Below are positions 18,701-25,072 of a stretch of 42,765 nucleotides of DNA, one piece after another; within the stretch, counting starts at the first letter, position 1; every line of letters begins with the position of its first letter. The notes under the pieces were generated by a model. The model made no database searches, had not been told where the DNA came from, and saw only the letters and a list, made by a program, of their open reading frames with translations. The DNA is taken from contig CAZNFJ010000016.1 in assembly GCA_964572685.1 (NCBI GenBank), positions 1 to 42,765 on the forward strand, written 5' to 3'. The position numbers and the translations under genes were made by a program. The DNA is from UBA2653 sp964572685 (GTDB lineage Bacteria > Pseudomonadota > Gammaproteobacteria > Legionellales > Legionellaceae).

Positions 18701-21647
18701 AACAAAGTATTTAAACCAAATTATTTCGATAATTCAAAACAGAACAATCGCTATTATGGACGAAGCACATCACACATTATCACCACAGACCATGCATAAC
18801 TTCTCATTGGGTATAAAGCAAACTACTCCAAGACAACATATCAAGTTTTTGCTCGATTTCTATCGATATATTCACTCTAAAGACCTTACAAAAAGCGCAG
18901 AAATTTTAATGACAATGCTATCTGATGAAAATTCGCCATTGATGCACAATATTAGAAAACAGATTCATCCTCATTTACAAGCATATTTTAATAATAATTC
19001 TGAGGCATGTCGTTACATCGATCAATTCGCCAAAGCAGATGAAAAAGAATTATTAGCTTTTTATCGTCTTCAGCTGATTAGCCAAACAAAAGATAGAGAC
19101 TGTCTTTTTGATAATATAAAACAATTAAAACTATTTGTAGATTATGGTCCGTCAAAAATTCAAGACTCAGCGCTGGATGCAAACATTGCTATACCTTATG
19201 AAACCAATAATACACCCCTTGAGCACTCAGAATTTTCCTATCATTGGATAACTTTGAATTGTACGATACAAATGCTTTTTCACAATGGAATAAAGGAAGA
19301 CCTTTTTAAAGCCATCCTTGAAATCAGCATGAGAGATGAGGCATTACAAAGAAAATTAAATGTCATATTCTTAAAATTATCTATTAATGTAAAATTTTTA
19401 ACGCTTGAAAATAAAGATCAAGTTCATGATATATTTTTAAATTTAATTTCAGACAAACAACTGTATCAAAGTTTTTGTTATTTGTCGTTGGAAGAATGCC
19501 TTCTTCCAAGAATTGAAGTCGACACTAAAACCCTATCTCAAAATAGTTACCAACTTCTGCATAGCCATCATCGGGTTCTTGCCGTTACAGGAACGCCTGG
19601 GGAGGCATTGTATTACGCAAACGACTTGAGTGTAGATAACCAATTAACCAAAGGTAGTCATGAGCGTTTAATCAAACTTTTAGAAGAAAAACAAACACCG
19701 CTTCTTCGATGTGATGATAAAACTCCACATGGCTTACTCTCATTAATGCAAGAAAATGGTCACATTAGGGAGCATTTTTCAGCTATCATTGATATCAATG
19801 CACACTTTACAGGAATCAACAATGAAGATGTGGCTCATGCTATTGTCGATTTTCTTGTAAAACAACAATCAAATAAAACTCATGTTTTGTTTTTTAACAT
19901 TAAAAATGAATTATGTGCCCTATCCACTCGACCAACGAGAAATATTCAAGTCATTGGTGGCACGACACCCGCTCAAATTCAAAAAGTAGTTCGCGACATT
20001 CAAGCTGAACAATACTTTGTATATTATGATCAATCTCATTTTTTTGGTGTTGACATTCTATTGGAAAAAAATGCCTTTGCTTTGGTGCTCACAGACGATG
20101 AACATGATTTCTCTCAGGGTTGTACTCGTTTGAGAGGGCTTGAAAAAGAGCAATATTTGAGTTTTGTTGTTCCCAGCAAAACGAAAGCCTACAACCTTCA
20201 AGAACTCGATCTTGCCGTAAAAAAATATCAACAAAAAAAGTTACAACAAAACATTATCGAACTGACCATTAACCAATGTAAAGAGATAATTTATCAAAAT
20301 ATATGGAGAAAAGTCCAACAAGACTCGCATTCATTTCCTAAAGCAACACCATTTCTTGTCAGTGAAAAACCGATGACATCCTTATACGAAAACTATGGCA
20401 TTCCTCTAGAGAATATCAATACCAATGATTTTTTAATCAATTATCAAACAGCACTTCTTCGTCAGTATGCGGCAACATTTGGAAATGAGGATTTGCCTCA
20501 TCTTCAAGAAAAAATGGAACAAATCATTAAAGCAGTTCCTCATGAAATTTTCCCACCACAATATCCCCAGAAACCACAGCCCTCGAGAAATGAGAGAAAC
20601 ACCAATCTATCTATTGAACAAAAAAAATCGCTTCAAATCGACCATGCTCACTTAAAAGAACAAGAACACATCCATCAAGCATCTATAAAGCTCAACCCAT
20701 TACCAATGGAAATTAGCAAAAATTCAAAACCTCTGAATGTATGGTTAGAGACCGATATTTTTTCCAATCATCTCAAAGCCAGTCAAGCTTTTATGGAAAC
20801 TTATGAGGGACAGAGTTTAGAAAATCTACAAGCACTAAAACCGATTTTGATGATTGAGTTTTATATCATAAAACCAGAGAAACTCGAGGCAAAACTCATT
20901 TGTATTGAAGAGTATCAAAAACCACAAGATCAAAATCAGTGGTATACAACGATTAGTGGAGAAATATTAAGTGGAGATGCAAACACAAAATGGCTTGAAT
21001 CAGCCGAGTTTAAGTCGTTATTGGAACAAGTTCAATTTTATCATGGTCATTTATCCCTGCTTGAAGAAAATTCTGAACACTTAAAGTGGCTTTCATTGAA
21101 TACTCAAGAAAAAATAAACTATTACAAAAACCATCTCATGAGACTACGGCAGACTAAGGAATACATCGTCGATGATCTTCATAGTATGATACAAACCTCT
21201 ACAAAATTAGACCTTATTCAAACCATGATAAAAGATGAATCCTTAAAGATTCATTTAACCGAAGTTGCAAGACATATGGAATCAGGAGAGCATTGGGATG
21301 AATGGCAATCTAAGGGATGGGCGGACTATCCACTTCGTATCATCTTGCTGCTATCCATAAATTCATATCCCTCCCCCAAAAACCAATACTCAATATTTTC
21401 AATTTTTAAAACAAAAGTCATGTCCGATAAAGATATTTTAGATATTATCAATAACCCTCTTCCTCTCTCCACTGAAGAACTCAACATCATCAATCAATAT
21501 ATTCACTCAAAAGACCCAACATTCCATCAATTCTTAAACTTTACATTTCCATTCGTAAAAATTCAGGATTATTTTCAATACTTGAACGAACTACTATCAC
21601 GCGAACCCGTGAAAAAAAACAACCAAAATGATCAAATGTACACATAA
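12750..21647 (+). CDS. Giant DUF3638/DUF3645-type helicase-like protein
   Basis: One uninterrupted 2965-residue reading frame, about a fifth of the window. The core (residues about 1840-2470) resembles the DUF3638 plus DUF3645 proteins known from eukaryotes, chlamydia-like organisms and some Legionellales, built like a superfamily-2 NTPase. Walker A PMGSGKT is at 1871-1877, the DEAH box at 2004-2007, TGTP at 2280-2283, and a motif-VI-like QGCTRLR at 2456-2462. Fungal homologues are often annotated as ubiquitin hydrolases, a label with little experimental support. The N-terminal 300 residues carry PGGW (97-100), GHGM with His108, YNGGAG with Asn128, and SGTCTQAS with Cys231, suggesting a cysteine-peptidase-like domain (inference). 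The middle 1500 residues are helical, Lys/Asn/Gln-rich and unrecognised. No signal peptide or membrane segment is visible. Its AT-rich codons differ from flanking housekeeping genes, consistent with acquired DNA. Confidence 0.85.
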   Translation: MPCNIKTLSHIALIDLEGRYGLQGYCLSELIIYLRDYLIQAPEVDTNLINILNQMIENIRNIQKLNTHPNEEKVERLAREFQQKISTLELGHSFYLPGGWENRDKHGHGMILSFTRSDNDHLEFKIYNGGAGMQLHDELESLTSVKYMPVKIYQLDLSKATNPDFTEFIKSLIQPQICHAPWRKNEFFSYDEYLLYEEIHLQLNIMQGLILDARKIIDTQLSGSGITSGTCTQASIQQFLKVYFNDMIQYKKFMVFYKIHAIEDYLTEYPAPQSIVAQLINKAIINIQRIIHDNDSYFLKNEQKTLENRLQLLNVLESPIVPTYEKIITLPMPPEVLSIPDIQPKMPVYQENKQISSIPSNPEIEMFQALENFEYFFDPRDYYLMLLDGNRNFIKQGFQKFLDLPFITVAQFQGLERSYFDDYTQNQLLIMIENLSLITQRLYQNFHPIKGSLEEIVFQGTLLTLTDYIAQKLKIQDKTISILLKHVQAHYQKNPQIFSIDPRINSRLNTIMEIYKPQLLDFSKENALTSWDSPSQDIENFIHDAKKCNLPENAWGIQQLYRNFEMLADYRNKLSSHKLLNDLYQSSNSPLSTKIEKFNLQALSVLVNDIIPNISTQLITPGPQYQKKVSLEALLADVQHRAFVSANALYLSEPIERLRKELLDYLCMLETLNKHRDSGRQSYWLYDLNKQDPVVVKLEKVISREATFNTMKWIQKHLKDPEVQKNIQLYMIFICAYLAIKKNRYQAYINSSDLINQINEFLNQYEIYHQNILFLRENQLLNTVQSLLLEKQIDTNITLTFSKSENKSQPPTLILNTDDILQLQLSTLNQNFLESCTRYQVPLLRILPLLQKVNSKINDYSKKNIYKNFYSELSNGSSNQIECSQQSNVIKMLRYIDLANEFKIILLLEYFSQPELLYLLQNDEEYQEYFLLRLFNSYALDSSLEHHPQILIKSLEKICNKSYLLNGQSWNEKNDFLLRIKSHLLCYAYLKNPDIFASNLRKLEIELQTLPVNANRQYCEFLILSSQFLQREPIDLEQFNSININLNKEKFTQKLNEVESALLENQVNNLQHCIRTHHPQHESFIVYSPSYTVFRTIDKYLNNDMLKLFHLNNDTLTIEKENQVIEVLSTPSYFIHMSEGQIQSIEKDGKIWINNDVLTHLPKIFEKDKILIWQDKDHREKIILERNDKAFLKITPNGLYSLEEIPGKLAYGESDIKLSSFEDLSYILSFQYEDGSSLSILERYDIAFKKDTLGQICFLNAPDFHLIDNIYSPFSSEVACLMLVSENHKQLCLVPFHKFYFDFVAPQSISLGQYQPIIHDIHLRLNENDKNNKQSYVIFDIEDGVPKPRNTQDSLYLCYIFMATRQYKKANKLLKKMIKENSFTASSEEMTRWRWIIDDCPVYTTKFKEIDTLNHQYYVNQKSGEELACRLRTIILMGLWYQQGHPIDTQLINKFSHDYFKYQILSRELMPEYILSFQEKRAYFLLNPKTSWSSTTHDKVQSQIFQLQRLKEASDNEDLRKDLDQRIKNLEKVYPLYSTFEVNTTPIQLRGISDKLPQDKIDLITTSNVQLHQRISTNEIKNHFPSLMKYFMGEPSVRDVELLKVLILQSNKKDRDTRYALLLLLYLMYKQKNHFSYDKLDQHSTFNHLWDLFSQIENIKIEIPQGLRTRWKNTTTPLISNQKILEELSPIILKNQKIEILQEFSSLFSNENIEDYLQGCLQLENQWQAILDRANALNSKEKRKAYLTGKFQKLGKKDLLNCYIQENINIYMITCMMTSNEANMLHLAIHQALYHELEKQWLDHYLKLHQNIPVDPVAIAEHRLKKPSQNFAPPLMHLQYNLDILLRPEQVQVIQKAINPESPQYQLISLPMGSGKTKVLLPCLANYFANGQYLSIVEVPVALLQSTYQDFKASTLAHFNKTVYLLTFERWTNVNPDALKRLFEHLENVIIEKNIIMTSPDTIQSLILQYIELMLLDPQRYQEETKYLNQIISIIQNRTIAIMDEAHHTLSPQTMHNFSLGIKQTTPRQHIKFLLDFYRYIHSKDLTKSAEILMTMLSDENSPLMHNIRKQIHPHLQAYFNNNSEACRYIDQFAKADEKELLAFYRLQLISQTKDRDCLFDNIKQLKLFVDYGPSKIQDSALDANIAIPYETNNTPLEHSEFSYHWITLNCTIQMLFHNGIKEDLFKAILEISMRDEALQRKLNVIFLKLSINVKFLTLENKDQVHDIFLNLISDKQLYQSFCYLSLEECLLPRIEVDTKTLSQNSYQLLHSHHRVLAVTGTPGEALYYANDLSVDNQLTKGSHERLIKLLEEKQTPLLRCDDKTPHGLLSLMQENGHIREHFSAIIDINAHFTGINNEDVAHAIVDFLVKQQSNKTHVLFFNIKNELCALSTRPTRNIQVIGGTTPAQIQKVVRDIQAEQYFVYYDQSHFFGVDILLEKNAFALVLTDDEHDFSQGCTRLRGLEKEQYLSFVVPSKTKAYNLQELDLAVKKYQQKKLQQNIIELTINQCKEIIYQNIWRKVQQDSHSFPKATPFLVSEKPMTSLYENYGIPLENINTNDFLINYQTALLRQYAATFGNEDLPHLQEKMEQIIKAVPHEIFPPQYPQKPQPSRNERNTNLSIEQKKSLQIDHAHLKEQEHIHQASIKLNPLPMEISKNSKPLNVWLETDIFSNHLKASQAFMETYEGQSLENLQALKPILMIEFYIIKPEKLEAKLICIEEYQKPQDQNQWYTTISGEILSGDANTKWLESAEFKSLLEQVQFYHGHLSLLEENSEHLKWLSLNTQEKINYYKNHLMRLRQTKEYIVDDLHSMIQTSTKLDLIQTMIKDESLKIHLTEVARHMESGEHWDEWQSKGWADYPLRIILLLSINSYPSPKNQYSIFSIFKTKVMSDKDILDIINNPLPLSTEELNIINQYIHSKDPTFHQFLNFTFPFVKIQDYFQYLNELLSREPVKKNNQNDQMYT

Positions 21648-21661
21648 AAGTTAATTTAATC

Positions 21662-21667
21662 TATAAT
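21662..21667 (+). promoter_or_regulatory. Probable -10 element for the small gene after the giant ORF
   Basis: A perfect TATAAT lies 32 nt upstream of the ATG at 21700, within the 52-nt gap after the giant gene. The -35 region has no strong match. This suggests the small gene can be transcribed independently. Confidence 0.35.
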
Positions 21668-21699
21668 ATAGAAAACTAAACAATATTTTGGAGAGCAAA

Positions 21700-22098
21700 A
21701 TGGGCGGAATAAGAAATCACGAGGACAATTTTAGTAAATTACCGGCGCAAGAGAGAACAATCTCAGTTACAGAATTAAATGCTATTCTAAACCAATATAA
21801 ACCCCAAACCTGGTTTAGATTATTTGCACGTTTTGGTTTAGGTTGGATATTTGACTCATTTTCTTATAGTCAGCCTGTTTATCAATTAAAGGTATTATGT
21901 CAAAACAAGAAAGATGGCGAATTAGTGACTGAAAATGAAGTCAAAGAAGCCTTACAAAAATCAAGCTGTTTTGATGTGAAACATGAAGAAAGAACCAAGA
22001 ATTTAAATAATTACGATTTCTTCAAGAATCACTCTAGAAAAGAAGATAAACTCGACACCGATGGTGTCATTCGTGCAGTATTATCAAAATTTCAATAA
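21700..22098 (+). CDS. Hypothetical protein downstream of the giant gene
   Basis: A 132-residue soluble protein, not recognised. The start at 21700 (MGGIRNHE) is preferred over the frame's first codon at 21688 because GGAG lies 5-8 nt before it. A central aromatic patch (TWFRLFARFGLGWIFDSFSYS) could be amphipathic or membrane-touching. The C-terminal half is charged, rich in Lys, Glu and Asp. It ends shortly before a strong intrinsic terminator. Its position directly after the giant ORF, on the same strand, hints at a related role, but no motif says what that is. Confidence 0.6.
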   Translation: MGGIRNHEDNFSKLPAQERTISVTELNAILNQYKPQTWFRLFARFGLGWIFDSFSYSQPVYQLKVLCQNKKDGELVTENEVKEALQKSSCFDVKHEERTKNLNNYDFFKNHSRKEDKLDTDGVIRAVLSKFQ

Positions 22099-22116
22099 TA
22101 ATTTCAATTGAAAATT

Positions 22117-22152
22117 GGCAATCATGCATTATCTACGATGATTGCCTTTTTT
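22117..22152 (+). terminator. Rho-independent terminator
   Basis: GGCAATCAT (22117-22125) pairs with ATGATTGCC (22138-22146) across a 12-nt loop and is followed by six T residues. It closes the transcription unit of the giant gene and the small gene after it. Confidence 0.85.
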
Positions 22153-22217
22153 AATTTTTTTTCGAAACTGAGCCAACGAAGTAACCAGAAAGATAATTGT
22201 TCTTATAGATAACTGAA

Positions 22218-22442
22218 TTAAGAGTTTCTTGGATTTAATGGTGCATTTTGATTTTGTGCATTAAGCATCTGAAGGATATTCAAATAACTGACAATCAGCC
22301 CTAAAGCAATTGATGTCATCATGTTTAGCCCTAAAAGTGAGCCAACTATATAAACACTCAATGAGCCAACGATCATTGAAGTCATCGCTCGAATGGGATG
22401 ATAATAAAAAAAAGATTGAACGGTTGGTGGATTATGAATCAT
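22218..22442 (-). CDS. Small hypothetical membrane protein, 74 residues
   Basis: Two hydrophobic segments (about residues 18-36 and 40-56, joined by a GLNMM turn) fill most of the protein. The N-terminus, MIHNPPTVQSFF, is polar and the tail is Asn/Gln-rich (LNAQNQNAPLN). No family is recognised. An ATG start is present, and AGGTGA eight nt upstream serves as Shine-Dalgarno; that site lies inside a hairpin at 22447-22466. It is isolated between the terminator of the upstream unit and a decayed region. Confidence 0.5.
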   Translation of the reverse strand: MIHNPPTVQSFFYYHPIRAMTSMIVGSLSVYIVGSLLGLNMMTSIALGLIVSYLNILQMLNAQNQNAPLNPRNS

Positions 22443-22446
22443 AATA

Positions 22447-22466
22447 TTTCACCTGCATTGGTGAAA
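22447..22466 (-). promoter_or_regulatory. Hairpin covering the ribosome-binding site of the small membrane protein gene
   Basis: TTTCACC and GGTGAAA form a perfect 7-bp inverted repeat with a 6-nt loop ending 5 nt before the start codon at 22442. Read on the minus strand, the arm nearer the gene contains the AGGTGA Shine-Dalgarno, so the fold would block ribosome access. It may act as a translational switch, or be a protein-binding dyad. Confidence 0.35.
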
Positions 22467-22601
22467 ATAAAAGCATTTTACTGTCTCATTAAAAAATTTA
22501 CAATGTTTCTCAGATTTATTTTTTTATGAATCATAATGACCTTTTAATGCAATCATTGGCTTTTCGTGATACAATAATTTCTTTTATTATTCGACTCTTA
22601 C

Positions 22602-22754
22602 ATGATGCGTAATTTCGATGTAATTGCTTCTCTTCCTGATGATATATTTAATACTGTATTGTCCGAATGGGTTTTATTAAAAGATTTTCGATCTTTATTA
22701 ATATTGATTACGGTTTTACGTAATGGTAACCATCCCGCTCAGTCAGGGTTTTAA
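22602..22754 (+). pseudogene. F-box-like N-terminal remnant
   Basis: A 50-residue open frame whose first 30 residues read like an F-box or a related eukaryotic-type motif: LPDDIFNTVLSEW followed by VLLKDFRSL, matching the 'LPxEhhxxIhsxhxxxDhxxL' pattern. After about 35 residues the resemblance is lost and the frame soon stops, so this appears to be the front end of a longer, truncated gene. F-box proteins of intracellular bacteria plug into host SCF ubiquitin ligases (established for Legionella AnkB and others); that this was one is inference. Positions 22755-22886 downstream show nothing I recognise. Confidence 0.4.
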
Positions 22755-22886
22755 AGTGCACCCATTTAGTCGGACCAGAACAAACGCTTTTCAAAATATT
22801 TATGAAAAAAATGAAAAATATCAGGGACTAATCCCCATAGAGGCCTCCATTAACGAGTCGAACATAAAATTTAAAGGATAATACCC

Positions 22887-23465
22887 ATGCACCAGGTTTC
22901 TGAATATTTTCTTCCTCAACTAGATAGACAAAGAATTATCGTTGGTTTTGGACATCCACAAAGTAACAAATGCTTTTGTATTCTAAAAAAAAACTAAATC
23001 CTCTGCACGAGTAATATAGGCGGATGTGTAGCAGTCATCACCTGGAACTCAAAAACGCGAGAAGCGTCAATAGCACATTTAATGATTAAATTAACAGATG
23101 TATTGGATTATCAGACCTGGTTTAATGGCTTAAATCTGGAAAAGGAAGATTTATGTATCGCCTTGGTGGGTGGCTCCAATACTATTTTGAATCCCCAAGA
23201 TCCGATTCAAAGTTCACGGGAACTTGTAGCGGCATTAAAGCAATTTTTTGATGAGAAAAGCTTGAGTGTTCAGTACGAAGACCTCTATGCCGAAAATGAG
23301 CAAATGAACACTCGACACATTGACTTAATAAATGGAAATCTAAAGATAGAAACCGAAATTCACTCCGCCATTACATATGAAAATTTAGATGAGAACATGA
23401 AAGAAATAGATTTAAATGATCTTATCCAACCTTCATCTCAATTATCAGGTCGATTCACCCCTTGA
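22887..23465 (+). pseudogene. CheD-like deamidase-fold protein interrupted by an in-frame stop
   Basis: A 193-codon reading frame broken by one TAA at codon 37 (22995-22997), directly after a run of nine A. Downstream in the same frame come T41, C47 in the GGCVAV motif and H64 in IAHLM. The spacings T-6-C-17-H equal those of the catalytic Thr21/Cys27/His44 of Thermotoga CheD, as recalled from the literature. The VGGSNTI segment also matches CheD (lvGGa). CheD deamidates glutamines in chemoreceptors and shares its fold with CNF-type toxins. A good Shine-Dalgarno (AAGGA, 8 nt spacing) precedes the ATG at 22887. A downstream ATG at 23082 lies beyond the Cys and His and could not give an active enzyme. 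The tail overlaps the convergent MFS gene by 21 nt. No chemotaxis genes are nearby. Confidence 0.65.
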
Positions 23466-24647
23466 AGTTGCTAAACAACCTATCAAAGTAAATAGAAGAA
23501 GATAAATCGCCACAAACATCTTCATTTGGGTCAAATGCACTACTTTATATACCACATATGGAGCGGTTGCGCCAAATAAGGAAACGCCAACATGAAAAGA
23601 GATATTGAATCCAGAACTACGGTATTCAGGAGGAAATAAGTTCACCAAATAAAGATTAATCGTAGAAAATGATATCGCCATTAAAAATGCTAATCCCATA
23701 ATCCCAAATACAATCAATGACTGTTGGCCACTCATTACGGCTTGAACCAATGGATAAATACAGATAAGCATCAGGATTTGACCGACTCTTAACATCTTCT
23801 CGTGTCCCCAGGTATCAGCTATTTTTGCAAATATTGGTTGGCAAATACCATCCACGACCATCCCCATCGTCACAATTCCAGCCACCCACTTCAAGGGCAA
23901 TTTACTTTGCGTCGTCAAGTAAGAAATCATAAATACATGGGTTAAAAAACTATAAACACCAACCCATGCACCAATCATGACGCCACGAAAAAAAGCTTTC
24001 GGAGACTTTTTCATTACTTCAAGGAAAGGTGGTTTTGATTTTTGAGTAGGTGATAAAGCTGAAAAAACCGGGGTTTCAGGAAGAGTTCTTCGTAGTACAT
24101 AAAAGAAAAACCCAAACATCCCGGCCACAATAAATCCCCATCGCCAATGAGGTGCAAAAGTTGCTGTAATACCTGCTAATACCACCCCTATACAATATGA
24201 AGAACTGGTTAAAGTCCCCATCATTGCGCAATTTTTTGGTGGCGAATGTTCAATCAAATAAATCGCTGATTGACTATACTCAGCACTTGCAACAAGCCCT
24301 TGCACTACTCGAATCATCATGAGCGCTATCGGCGCCAATATTCCGATATAGCTATAAGTAGGCAGCAACCCAATCAAAAAAGTAGGGATAGCCATGCATA
24401 AAATGCTTGTCACTAAAGCTGTTTTTCGACCTTTTTGATCGCCAATATAGCCAAACAAGACAGACCCTAAAGGTGATAATAGATAACTCATGGCAAACAC
24501 CAATAAGGTATTAAGTATCGCGGTTGTTGGATTATCTTGTTGAAAAAAAGATTTGGCAAAAATAGGGGTGTAATAAGAAAATAGAGAAAAGTCAAACCAC
24601 TGAAAAATCGTGCCCAGCATGGCAAGCCCAATCAAGCGATAGCTCAC
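23445..24647 (-). CDS. MFS transporter, ProP-like metabolite:H+ symporter family
   Basis: About 400 residues with 12 predicted membrane helices. The first cytoplasmic loop carries GYIGDQKGRKTAL, the MFS signature. The N-terminus IGLAMLGTIFQWFDFSLFSYY matches the ProP/KgtP/ShiA branch, which moves osmolytes, dicarboxylates or other small metabolites with protons. Legionella and Coxiella have many such carriers for host-derived nutrients; the substrate here is unknown. The frame extends to a TTG at 24665, but the GTG at 24647 is preferred because it makes a GTGA overlap with the ychJ stop. It is the last gene of the minus-strand run starting at the MMPL transporter. Confidence 0.88.
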   Translation of the reverse strand: MSYRLIGLAMLGTIFQWFDFSLFSYYTPIFAKSFFQQDNPTTAILNTLLVFAMSYLLSPLGSVLFGYIGDQKGRKTALVTSILCMAIPTFLIGLLPTYSYIGILAPIALMMIRVVQGLVASAEYSQSAIYLIEHSPPKNCAMMGTLTSSSYCIGVVLAGITATFAPHWRWGFIVAGMFGFFFYVLRRTLPETPVFSALSPTQKSKPPFLEVMKKSPKAFFRGVMIGAWVGVYSFLTHVFMISYLTTQSKLPLKWVAGIVTMGMVVDGICQPIFAKIADTWGHEKMLRVGQILMLICIYPLVQAVMSGQQSLIVFGIMGLAFLMAISFSTINLYLVNLFPPEYRSSGFNISFHVGVSLFGATAPYVVYKVVHLTQMKMFVAIYLLLFTLIGCLATSRGEST

Positions 24648-25069
24648 TTCTGTACGCCATGGCAATTTTTAAATTTTTTTCCACTATCACAAGGGCAAGT
24701 TGCATTCAGAGCAATTGTACGACTCGGTTCATCAAATAATGTACCTGAAACATAAATCCACTTTTCATTAATAGTCAAAAAATCACTTCGCTCATGTAAA
24801 ACCCACAATTTATTTCTTTGCAAATAATATGCCTTAAATTCAACTTGCGTCTCCTGCGCATCTAGAATTTCAAGTTTGATAAATAAAGTCGCACGATGAG
24901 GTTTTTCAAAATCATCTGCCATGGTATTTTTAATATAGTCCCATTTATGCAAAACATGGGCACTGTAACGTGAGCGCATCAACTCCAAGGGGGTTTGGGG
25001 ATATTCCCTTCCTTCTATAAAACGACCGCAACATATAGGATAGTCTTTGCTTTCATCACAATGACACAT
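24644..25069 (-). CDS. ychJ: YchJ family (UPF0225) protein with SEC-C motifs
   Basis: 141 residues. The N-terminus CHCDESKDYPICCG is a slightly degenerate metal-binding SEC-C motif. The C-terminus CPCDSGKKFKNCHG is a canonical one, with Cys/His zinc ligands as at the SecA C-terminus. Between them, the LMRSRYSAHVLHKWDYI region and a beta-rich domain with FKAYYLQRN match YchJ. The family's function is unknown; SEC-C zinc motifs usually bind proteins or ribosomes. It lies 3 nt after the HI0933-type gene and overlaps the MFS gene. Confidence 0.9.
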   Translation of the reverse strand: MCHCDESKDYPICCGRFIEGREYPQTPLELMRSRYSAHVLHKWDYIKNTMADDFEKPHRATLFIKLEILDAQETQVEFKAYYLQRNKLWVLHERSDFLTINEKWIYVSGTLFDEPSRTIALNATCPCDSGKKFKNCHGVQK

Positions 25070-25072
25070 AAT

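Noticed and set aside
12750..21647. Toxin-type or defence-helicase identity for the giant protein
   Set aside because: No repeat-rich toxin region, nuclease motif or defence-island neighbours are visible; the DUF3638-type core is a better description.
21640..21665. PmrA-type box (paired TTAA) before the small gene at 21700
   Set aside because: GTTAATTTAAT has adjacent rather than spaced half-sites, and such A/T-rich strings are common here.
23082..23465. Independent 127-residue gene starting at 23082
   Set aside because: The same frame continues upstream through the Cys and His motifs of the CheD-like fold, so this is the 3' part of the interrupted gene.
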